From Laburnicola sp. R22_1 (taxonomy: Eukaryota; Ascomycota; Dothideomycetes; Pleosporales; Didymosphaeriaceae), in contig JACONQ010000015.1 in NCBI GenBank assembly GCA_014281115.1, positions 1,240,001 through 1,304,000 on the forward strand: a stretch of DNA of 64,000 bases, written 5' to 3'. Positions 20,897-30,687 of this stretch are shown here, piece by piece. A program made the translations under genes and the position numbers. The first letter of the stretch is position 1. Every line of letters starts with the position of its first letter. The notes under the pieces were generated by a model that made no database searches, was not told the origin of the DNA, and saw only the letters and a list, made by a program, of their open reading frames with translations.

Positions 20897-23800
20897 TGAG
20901 GAACAACCGCCGCAGATTCACCCCACGTAGGGACCCTGACATCAAAGTATACTGGACAAACATTGGCAGAAGCGGCCCAGCACACACAGCCGCCCTCGAG
21001 ATCGCTTTCACAGAGGGCATCGACATTATTTGCATGCAAGAGCCGGCTACCTGGCCAGGCACACGCACTTCAAACCACCCCGGCTATAACCTCCACCCAC
21101 CAGTGGACGGCTGGGACAGCCGGGAGACCTGGGAGGCAGAACGCCCCCGAGTCCTTATCTTTACCCGTAAGGGCAACCGATTGAAAATTACACCACGTAC
21201 TCCACTTCATGACCGGGACATGCAGTGGATCGACGTTAACGGAATCTCAATACTTAATGCCTACCGGGCGCCACAGACTACGCCCGTTCTCGACTACATT
21301 ACCCACCTCACCCCGCCTAACAGGTGCCTTGCTGGGGGCGACCTCAACGCTAAACACGACATGTTCGAACCTGGTGTCACGACTACACAGGGCGGCGCTG
21401 AACTGGCCCAATGGGCCACAGACAGCGGCATGGATTACATTGGCGAGCCCGGAGTCCCCACCCACCGGGCGGGACACGTCATAGACCTCTCTTTCTGTAA
21501 CATCCCCTTCGCTACCACAGCTGTACGGTTGGACATGAACTGCGGCTCAGACCACAACATGCTAGTTACCACAATACCCGGCAGAGGACAGGAGCCGCTC
21601 GACCAGTTCCAATATAGGGTCCCCACTACGAAGCTCCCGTTATTTGTCGACGCTGTCGCTAATGGGATGAAGGGCGCTCCTAGCTCAGACGGGCCACGGA
21701 CCCGCGAGCACGTTGACAGGCGCGTCGCTGCCTTAGAAGAAGTCCTTACTGACGCCCTAAAGACGGCAGGCAGGAAGAAAAGAGGCACAGGCCATTCGGC
21801 GCCCTGGTGGACAGACGCCTGCAAACAAGCTTACCGGGCACACTTAAACTCGCTAGACGGCCACACCAGCCAGGGCCCTTCCGAGGAGACGCGCACTTTC
21901 CTAGCGACAGTCCGCAAGGCAAAGAAGGAATACTGGCAACACACTATAGACAACGCAGAAGACGACCAGGAACTCTTCCGAATTATTAATTGGCATAAGC
22001 TAGAACCCACTAGAACCCAGGCGCCAATGGTCTTCAGAGGCATGGAGGCGACTGAAGACAAAGACAAGGCTGAGATGCTTCGACAAGCACTGCTCTGCAG
22101 ATTCACGGCGGAGGACGACCTGCCGGAACCGCCCTCCCCACAAGAGAACCACATCATCCCTTGGGACACGTACCTGTCTATCGAAGAGACGGAGCGCTGC
22201 GTGATTGGGGTCTCCAGCACCTCACCAGGCGCTGATGGCATAACCGTCCGGCTGCTTACAGCATGCTGGAACTACATTGGACAGTACGTCTGCGACATCT
22301 ACCGCGACCTACTTGAACTCGATTACTATCCTGCCGCCTGGACGGACGGGGAGATCGTGTTCATCAAGAAGCTCGGCAAGAAGGACTACACGGTCCCAGG
22401 CTCTATGAGACCCCTCGCCATGCTACTCTGCCTCGGCAAGGGATTCGAAAGGATTGTCGCCCGGCGCATAGCCCACTTAGCTGTGCTGCACGGCGTACTA
22501 AGCCCCCAACACGGGGGGCTCTGCCAAAAGGTCAGCCATGGACTTGATTGCCGCCTTCACCCACGAAGTGGAACTGGCCTTCAGCAAAGGCCAGCACGTC
22601 ACCATGGTTACTATGGACGTGCTTGGGGCCTTCGACGCCCTCCTCGTCAACCGACTGCTACACCGAATGAAAGAACAAGGCTGGCACCAAAAAGTCCTCG
22701 TGCTTACGCGCAACATTCTTACGAACCGACACATACTTGTTCGATATGGCCAACACCAATCCAGCCGTCACCCAGTGGCTTGCGGCACCCCACAGGGCTC
22801 GCCCCTTTCACCAGTTATCTACATGCTGTACCTGGCGGAACTCCTCCTCCAGGACACCACACTGCGATTCGGATATGCTGATGACATCTGCCTATACAGA
22901 GCCTCGCACAGCCTCGACCTTAACGTTGAACAACTCGCCAAAGACGTCCGCAAGATTAACGGATACGGCGCGGACAACAAGATCGCTTTCTCACCAGACA
23001 AGCTCGAAATGATCCACCTTACACGGCAGAAAGGAGACTACGCTCCTCCCTGTACCGTCGACGAGAACCTCACCATACACCCCATTCTCCCCACGAGTGA
23101 GAACGGGGCCTTGCGCTGGCTGGGCGTGTGGTTTGACAGGAAGCTGACCTTCAAGGCCCACGTCGCGACTCGCGCCGCCAAGACAAGGGTGGTCGCACAT
23201 CACATCCGCAGCCTGGCTCGGATCAAACACGGCCCCCACCGGGGTCCCTCCGCAAGGCGGTGATCGCCTGCGTCCTCCCACGGCTCCTGTACGGCGCGGA
23301 GGCCTGGTACGGAGGCAGGACAAAGCCCTCCAGAATCACGTGCCAATCGAGAAGCGCTGTGGTAAGCACCCGACTGGGCTGGCACATTGACGCACTCGAC
23401 AAAGTCCTCAAGCAGGCATGTAGAGCCGTCGTACCGGCCTATCGGACCACACCCACCACCGCCGTCTTTAGGGACGCAGGTCTCCCTTCAGCGGCAGTGG
23501 CACTTGAGACATGCAAGCTTCGCTTCGCAGCACACCTGCTAACGATTGACGATAAGCACCCGCTAACTGCTAGAACCCTCCTGCCCACAGTCAGAAGAGG
23601 CCGAGGCGCAGGCCTCCCACAGAGAGCCCGCTCGAAGGTACAGCAACTCGCACAGATCTTCGACCCAGTACCCCGACCGGAGTTCCGCGCCCCCACTACT
23701 CCCGCGGGAGCCGCGCCGACCCCACAGGCCGAGTGGCCAAGAAGGACGCCGCCCGTCACTTCAAGGAGTGGTGGGCTCTCCTCCTGCCGACCGCTATCAC

Positions 23801-24670
23801 CGTCTTCTCAGACGGCTCCGAACAATGGATTGACGGCGTCAAGCACGTCACGTACGGCTACGCCGTATACGAAGGGCAGGCCCTCACCCTGCAGGGCAAC
23901 GGCTCCCTCAACCCCAGGTCCCACGTTTTCGATGCCGAAGCTGTCGGCGCGTGGCGAGGACTCGCCCACACGCTCAATACGCCCGCCTACCGGCTGAGAC
24001 GCATATACATGTGCATTGACAACACTTCTGTTATATGGTGCATAAGAGGCAACCCGTCCCCCTCCTCGCAGTGGGCGTTCGTCAGGTGCCAGGAGACAAT
24101 GGAGAACTTGGACATCGCTGTCCGGTGGGCCCCAGGTCACTGCGAAATAGAAGGGAATGAATTGGCGGACCAGCTAGCCGACGACGCAGCAAAGTCCCCT
24201 CGACCTCCATACGGCATGGCAGCTGAGCCTACGGTCTCAGGCCTTAAGTCAGACGTTCGCGCCTACACTAGGAGCGCTGAGATGGACTGGTGGCGCGCCC
24301 GCTCGCCTAAGTTGTCTAAATGGTACATGCAGTGGGACCTCACTTACCGCCCTGCGAAACAGCCAAAGGAGCTCACCCTCCAACGACCGACGCTTGCTAA
24401 GCTGTTGTCCATGCGCACCCGCCACGGACACTACGCCTGGTACCATAAGAAGTTCAGGCACGAAGACGCCGTCACAGAATGCCCCTGCGGGGCAGACCTG
24501 GCGCCCGACCACATTGTACACTGCCCACGATCAGTTCGAAAGTTCCGCTACTGGCCGAAACGGCCAGCGTGCCCCCCAGCACCACTAGGGAGGGCGTGGA
24601 ATACCTGAAGGCACTTGAGCCAAAAGATTTCCAACTTCTACTTGAACTTATTAACCCTTCAGAAGATTAA
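20896..24670 (+). pseudogene. LINE ORF2 (endonuclease, reverse transcriptase, RNase H), at least three frame breaks
   Basis: The first part shows an APE-type endonuclease: CMQEP (catalytic Glu), LAGGDLNAKHD and GSDHNML (Asp/His). Reverse transcriptase follows: SPGADGI, then after a frame break near 22500-22540 the segment with GTPQGSPLSP and the YADD catalytic box (about 22875). A second break lies near 23250-23260 and a third near 23720-23740. The RNase H domain (VFSDGS, FDAEAVGA, IDNTSV, NELADQLAD) begins about 23795. A CPCGADLAPDHIVHC motif lies near 24480, and the frame shifts again at about 24590 to reach the stop at 24670. Breaks in short homopolymers (near 22512) are compatible with decay or sequence error. 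Confidence 0.85.
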
Positions 24671-25191
24671 CACTTAGCAACAAAAAGCTACCTTTTATTC
24701 TTAGGCTTAACTTACACTATATGGACAGCTCCTCTAGCGCCAACTCCGTTAGAGCTCCCAGCAGGCGTGTCTCTCCCCGTCAACTTGCTACACGCGGCAA
24801 CTCCCTACCTACTCTCCACTCTCCTTATCCCTCCCTTCCTTTTCTAGCTACTCTCCTTACCTATTCTTACTAGTTACACGCTAAAGTCTTAGCACTTTTC
24901 GATACAGTTTCAGGGCAGCCGAAGCTGCCCCTACTTTAGTTTTAGTTCACATGTATAATAGATACACCCTGACACCTTAGCCTATAGGCAAGAAGACAAA
25001 GATTTAGCCCCCGCATGGAGGGGGGCGGACTCTTACGAGCCGCTGCAAGAGATGGCGATAGCTTCACAGCAAGAAACGCCTTCACCATTTTGGCTGGCTC
25101 CAAAACGGTTGCTCGGCGCGTCCCCATGCCCCATGGGAGGCTAGAACATTGCGTTCCTGGACGTTAATCAATACTACTACTACTACTACTA

Positions 25192-25204
25192 CTAGCAGGA
25201 TAGT
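25192..25204. repeat. Right 13-bp target duplication of the LINE
   Basis: Exact copy of the 18960-18972 sequence, directly after the (TAC)n tail. Confidence 0.85.
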
Positions 25205-27831
25205 TCTCAAAGCATCAATATGCGACTACATGTCCGAATTAACCTCCTAAGAAGGACGATGCATGCCTTCATGGAGGTGCAAGCTTCTTTTGTCCATAAC
25301 GCATCAATCACAATGGCTCCGGGAGGTATACATGCGAGCGCCCTTCCAATCTCCCCCCAAAAACTTATTGCGCATGTGTTCATGGAGATGTATCCTGCCT
25401 ACTTTGATATAAAACTGGTTCCCAGAATTTTATGCGCGGCGTGCGTGGAATACGCCCTCTTCTTCATGCTTAAGGGTACTTGGCTCTGCTGCAGTGCATC
25501 TGGTGACTCCGTCCGTCATGTCATAGCGGAGAGTGAAGAAAGACTCACGTGTCCGGTAGTCCTAGAGGAGTATATAAACACCTCTTTTCGTAGTAGAAGG
25601 TTCTTCTTCACACTGCATAGCTCGTGGGTGTTGACTAAAAGCTTCCCATACAGTACCTGATGCTGTGCTGGCGTTGAGTCTAAAACGCAACGATGCAAAA
25701 CTTGATGGAGAGTCTGTGAGAGACTTTCTTGACTGAAATGCACAGAGGGAGTGCTTATAGAGGTGGATCGGACTCGTGTCGGCTTTGGCTTTAAAAAAAA
25801 CTCTCCCATTTCATATGATGCCTTGTTTCTGTGGAAGAGAACCCGAACATTACGAATGGGTTGTTCTATTAGTGTTGCTACAACTCGCCATCATCTCTCA
25901 ATGATGATTAAAAGCATCGTAATTTCTCTATAGTTACTACGTGCTCTGAGAAAACTAGACAAAGAATACTCGCTAGGAGTATAAAAAGCTTCCTTCCGTG
26001 CGTACAGACTTCTTCTTTACGCAGCACCTTGTTTACTAGGTATATTAAAAAAGACAATACAAACCCAGATGTGGTTCCCTGTCCAGGTCTAAAATAAGCC
26101 AGCAAGCGCAACATGGCTTGGTCTGGAGGTGTAGCAATAAGCCGTTATTACTTATCAACAGTGATGATCTGCATCATGCGTTCCCCACTGTTTCTTTAGC
26201 TCTATACAATATAGACGTGGGGAGGGACTGGATTGGAAGTATAAATTCTTCGTTTTGTGCGTTAAATGCTTTTTTACTTCACCACATTTCAAGTACTAAG
26301 TTAGTTAAAAGGTAAACAAAGGCAACCAATGGTCTGGTTTGATCGTGTCCCGATCCACCAATATATATATCTATGAACTTGTTTGCGGAGGTGCGTTATT
26401 CGTCAATTCTAGTGTCAATGATGCACATCGTACGTTTCTCAGCTACCACTCATCTACAAAGAATAGGCGTAAGAGGAAGGTCCTTGAGGGTATAAAATGC
26501 TTCGTGTCTGGCGCAGAAGACTTCTTCTTCACACAACAACTCAGGCACAGGTATGAATAAAAACTTCCGGGACATGCCTGTATGATTTAGAAGTACCAAT
26601 GAAACCAGTCATGGCTTTCTGGGTGAAGTGCTCCTAATCAACTGATATCAAAGGCAGCCTCGCTCCATGACACCTGGGGTGAGTAGCGCGGGTTTTAAAC
26701 TGCGCTCGTGGTAGTTTTGGGTAGTATATAGTGTTTGGAAGACCGTTAAAAAAATTCTTGTGATGTTGGTGTTGGTGGTGACGCCGTTCATCAGTAATTA
26801 ACATCGCCAAAACTCGTACTTCCAGCGAAAGGGGCGATGATATGAACCGAAAAGGCATATATAAAGCCCTCTTTCTACCCTAGAACTCTTCTTCCTTACA
26901 CATTACTACAAGCATTTGCTCCGCGAAACAAATCAAGTTTCACTTTCTCGATATGCGTCTTGTTTGGATATAAAATGAATTTTATCAAACTGATGGAGGT
27001 GGCCGTGTCTTGGGGACCAAAAGCTGACATGGCACTGCCGATGAGGATTTTGGTGGCCTTCGACTCTGCAATATTCTAGTAACATGGTGGCTGATGACTG
27101 GTGACTGCGTCACGGCCGCGCGTCAACATGTCAATGTTTAGTGTAGGTGATGGTGATGGCGGTGCGCATCGTGTGCCACAAGGCATGCTATTACAGCCTA
27201 TAGAGCGACACCAAATCCCATTGGACGAGCGCATCTCTAACGAGTATTGAAGATCTTTGTCGTGTTAAGATTCTAACTAAGGTTAAATCAGCACTATATA
27301 TAGAGAGGAGTAAAATAGAAGGCACTAAAACCTAGTACTTAGTATATAGTAGTAGCAACAAAATATATATAAAATAATAATAATTTTATTATTAATATTC
27401 TGCTTAGTAGTATTAGCAATGGTAATTAATAGATAGTCTAGTATAACTAAGTTACATATTATCTCTTAACTAGTAAACTAAAGTAATAAAATAGTTAGGT
27501 TAGTTGCTATTATAATTATTGTCGTTGTTATTACAGCGCAAAATATTATTAAAGAAACTATTAATTACATAACACAGTGGTCAGTCAAACAGCCAGCCTA
27601 GGATCACGTAACATTACAGATTAACCCTAGGGGAGAGTCTCTAACAAGTATATAAAGACATTTTCTGGCTATAGATCGAGCTCTTTACGCACAATAACAG
27701 CACAGTGTCGATTGACTAAAAGTGTTCGCGGAAGGGATCATGGGTCTTTTGGTGCTCTAGAAACGCGTTCACAACCGACCATGGAGCGGGAGATGTGTGC
27801 CTGCAACTTCGCTGAAGAACGTCCGATGTGA
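25205..27831. repeat. Gene-free field of diverged TATA-box / CT-rich units
   Basis: No conserved protein is seen. TATAAA occurs at 25408, 25573, 25980, 26240, 26491, 26860, 26969 and 27651, with more outside this segment (28528, 29602, 30046). Most are followed after about 20-35 bases by a pyrimidine stretch such as CTTCTTCTTCACAC or CTTCTTTACGCAGCACC, and some then by TTGACTAAAAG (25633 region and 27713 region). Spacing is irregular, 110 to 900 bp. This looks like repeated copies of one promoter-bearing unit that has drifted. A very AT-rich patch with no ORF lies at about 27280-27580. Confidence 0.55.
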
Positions 27832-27839
27832 GATACATG

Positions 27840-28366
27840 CAGTGTGTCCAACAGTCAGTTACTGAACGTTTTTTGGCCTTTTTTAAGTGAACACTGCCGT
27901 CACGTGGCTACTGACTGTACTATCGACTAGGGGTGTTACACTAGTTACTGTCACCTAACAGTAACTGCTATTATATGCCTACTGACTATACTGTTAGGGG
28001 CAGTAACTATAGTAAGTACACAGTACCTTCCTATAATAGCTAGCGTTCACGTGTTAATTCACGTGTTAATTCACGTGTTAATTCACGTGTTAATTCACAT
28101 ATTAACTCACATATCAACTCTTTATAGGCACCTAGGCACCTCCTACCTAGGTAGGCACCTAGGCGCCTCCTAGGCTTACTTACACGTTAATTCACACGTT
28201 AATTTACACGTATTACCTAATTAGGCAAGTTCAACAGTCTTACTGTAGTTACTAGTATATTACTGTACAGTCAGTCACTGCCCTAACATGCCTGACTACT
28301 GTACTGTCCACCAACAGTAAGTGAACAGTCAGTGACCGGCAGTAAGACTGACTATTGGACACACTG
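27840..28366. mobile_element. 527-bp non-autonomous hAT-type element with 8-bp target duplication
   Basis: The left end CAGTGTGTCCAACAGTCAG and the reverse complement of the right end match at 18 of 19 positions, the one difference being C/T. The direct repeat GATACATG flanks it at 27832-27839 and 28367-28374. An 8-bp duplication and a CAGTG-type end are hallmarks of hAT transposons. The interior has many subterminal AGTAACTG/AGTCAGT-like motifs, a 12-bp tandem array and CCTAGG-rich palindromes, but no ORF. Confidence 0.85.
28046..28117. repeat. 12-bp tandem repeat with CACGTG cores
   Basis: Six units of TTCACGTGTTAA: the first four are exact and the last two carry transitions (for example TTCACATATTAA). 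Each exact unit contains the palindrome CACGTG. A related ACACGTTAATTC series recurs near 28183-28210. It lies inside the hAT-type element. Confidence 0.85.
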
Positions 28367-28846
28367 GATACATGTGGTGGGAGAGACTGACTAGACAAGA
28401 TATTAAGGCTCAGATTTTGAACATCTCTTCGTGCGTGTGATGATGCGCAGCATCGAGGTTGCGAAACTCCAATTCCTGCCTCCGCTAGTCTACTCTAGTA
28501 GGCGTGCATTCTGACCTTAAGCGCCTATATAAAGCCTGTTTCCTCTCTACTTGTTTTCCGCACAGCACCTTTTTCTACTGATAACTAAAATATCAGAAAT
28601 ACAGACGATATGGTGTTTTCTCTGGGCCCTAAAACCTCCTCTAGAGGCAAAATATGGCGAGACGACACAGGCTTCTGTGCTTGTCGTGCTGACGTTTTAC
28701 ATGCTTGCTCTCGACCAGAGTAATTGTCTTCATCTCATCGCATTCAGTTCGACATTGTCTGAGTGCTGTCACGCAACCGTTTCCTCCTTCCATCTTCGAC
28801 ACAACCTGTTCGCTTCGCCGACCCACCGCTAGATAAGTGACGTCGC

Positions 28847-29301
28847 CTATCCGCCAAGAAAGTCCTTGAGCCGCTTCTGATCAAGAAGCTCACCCTCTAC
28901 CAAACGACCTGTTTCTTTCACCTCGCCATTAACACGTTCGTATCGCACAACTGCCGGAATAGCACGTACGTTCCACTTGGCCCGATAGATGTTTGTCAAG
29001 TCTTTCCACCTGTAATTATAAGTCAGCCAACACTGCAATACTACGTATAGGTGCATCACAGGCAAAACACAACATACTCCGGTTTCTGCCCAACATGCAC
29101 ATACGCAGCCCTAGGGCCACCCTCAGCCGAAAACGCAGCCTGAATCAGCGGCAGCGCAGCTCTAACATCAGGACACCACGGCTGCTTCGTCGCAGGATCC
29201 GTAGACGAAATGAAGACGAGAAAGAATGTCGCGTCAGGGTCGTCCGCTAGGGGCAGATCTTGAGCGGTACCCGGCAGCGTGAAGTGTTCCTGGATCGGCA
29301 T
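28847..29301 (-). CDS. TXNDC17-like thioredoxin-fold protein (DUF953)
   Basis: 128 aa from exons 29301-29078 and 29009-28847 joined by a 68-nt intron. The N-terminal half shows FFLVFISSTDPATKQPWCPDVRAA and the C-terminal half VRAIPAVVRYE with the thioredoxin cis-proline. In TXNDC17 proteins the active site is WCPDC; here the second cysteine is valine (WCPDV), so a dithiol/disulfide reaction is unlikely unless another cysteine helps. It may act as a monothiol or a binding protein. It is the only clear gene inside the 18.9-30.6 kb repeat island. Confidence 0.82.
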
Positions 29302-30687
29302 TTTGCATGTAAAGGGCGACGGGGAAAGACAAGAGGGGCGACTATGTGATCTGTCCTTTACGAAATATGCGAGACGCTTGTGCTAAGTGTTTGTGCTTGC
29401 TGTTTGCGGATGGCGTCATTGGAGCGGCGTTTAGGAAATGGCCTATGTGGGGCTAACACGCTACACAATATAAGCTAAATTGCTGGTCTTCGCAAATACA
29501 AAATGTACGATGCAAAACACGTACCTTCGCCTGATACGATTCGGCATAATACTTCTGTAACTCTCTATCACGGGCGACAAACAGGAAATCATCGTGAGCT
29601 ATATAAAGTCCATTCCACTCTCCTTTTATCTACACACTCACTTCTAGAAACGATCACAGAGCTTTCATGCTCCATCTCTAATACCCAAAAACACGATGTG
29701 TTTAGAAATGCGTCCGTAACGATGTCATGCGTGAGAGACAGCAGTCCAAGCTTAAAGCCATGCCTCACTAAAACACTAGTCAATACATGCCATGTGTCTG
29801 TTCGAGTCTCCAGTCCAAATAAAAAACCCTGCAACTCAAAGATTATAGAGCGTCTGGAAGAGCAACAATGCACAATCAAAGCTTCGAATGCCGCTGTTCA
29901 TGACGTTGCGCGCGATCGACCAAATACCATGAGACCTATTTCATGAGCGAGACTCTCGCACCAGGAACTGGTAATAATTATCTCTTATAAGCTCGGTAGT
30001 CTCCCCATTTGCTAAATTAGCATAGAGTTAGCACATTAGAAACTATATAAACCCCTTTTTGCACGTACAGAGGCAGGAGATTAAATACGCTAATCTAATC
30101 TATCTAGGCAAAGTTACAGTTAAATTAGGAAATGCCCAGTTTGTTCCGTACATATTTGCGGCATTCTCACAATAAAATTCTAAAAGTCGAGGACGGAAGC
30201 TTCATGTCCTGGACTCAAAAAAGAACTTCGATCCTCTCTATGGAAGACGTTTGGTCTGGCCCGATATCGCTGATGCAGCACTGAGACAAAGGTCCAATCC
30301 CCATGTATTATCCCTGTATGGGTAATACTAACAGACGTGACGACCAACAAGTTAGTTGGTGAGATACCCGTATAGCGAGGCAATATCAAGGCTGAGTGTA
30401 CATAATCTTTCGCCCTGCCACGCAAACATATGATGTAAGGTGGTAAGATTCTATGGGTCACTGCACAAAGGTACCTGGCTGAAGTTTTTCTCATGTTGTG
30501 CTATCTTACGATTACGCCATTGGGGCCACAGAAAAGCCTCTGAAAATCAGTACTTCCATGATGGGGTATATCCATGTGCCAAACCCAAACACCATAAGCC
30601 AATAAGCCGGATAAACATTTGCAGCACCCGGATATGAAAGCTCTTTTAGCTGGTAACGAAGCCCGAAGGAACTTGGAGAGATCGCGC
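29302..30687. other. Gene-free spacer with two more TATA/CT units
   Basis: About 1.4 kb upstream of the thioredoxin-fold gene and downstream of the chromodomain gene. Strong TATATAAA motifs at 29600 and 30044 are followed by CT-rich stretches as in 25.2-27.8 kb. No conserved ORF. Confidence 0.5.

Larger units (their letters stand above)
18973..25191 (+). mobile_element. 6.2-kb Tad1-like LINE retrotransposon with intact target duplication
   Basis: A non-LTR element bounded by the 13-bp duplication CTAGCAGGATAGT. Order: 5' leader of about 125 bp, ORF1 with CCHC-type knuckles (19098-20896), ORF2 with APE endonuclease, reverse transcriptase, RNase H and a terminal Cys/His motif (20896-24670), a 3' UTR of about 500 bp, and a 3' tail of (TAC)n at about 25173-25191. 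The layout fits the Tad1 clade of ascomycete LINEs. Base composition is GC-rich and coding-like, unlike the AT-rich relics elsewhere in the window, so it has escaped heavy RIP. Both ORFs carry frame breaks, so this copy appears unable to move by itself. Confidence 0.9.

Noticed and set aside
28046..28117. Possible CRISPR-like array
   Set aside because: Direct 12-bp units have no spacers, and the host is a fungus; it is a simple tandem repeat inside a transposon.
29780..29830. A TTCGAGTCTCC stretch resembling a tRNA T-arm
   Set aside because: No matching acceptor, D-arm or anticodon stem could be folded around it by eye.
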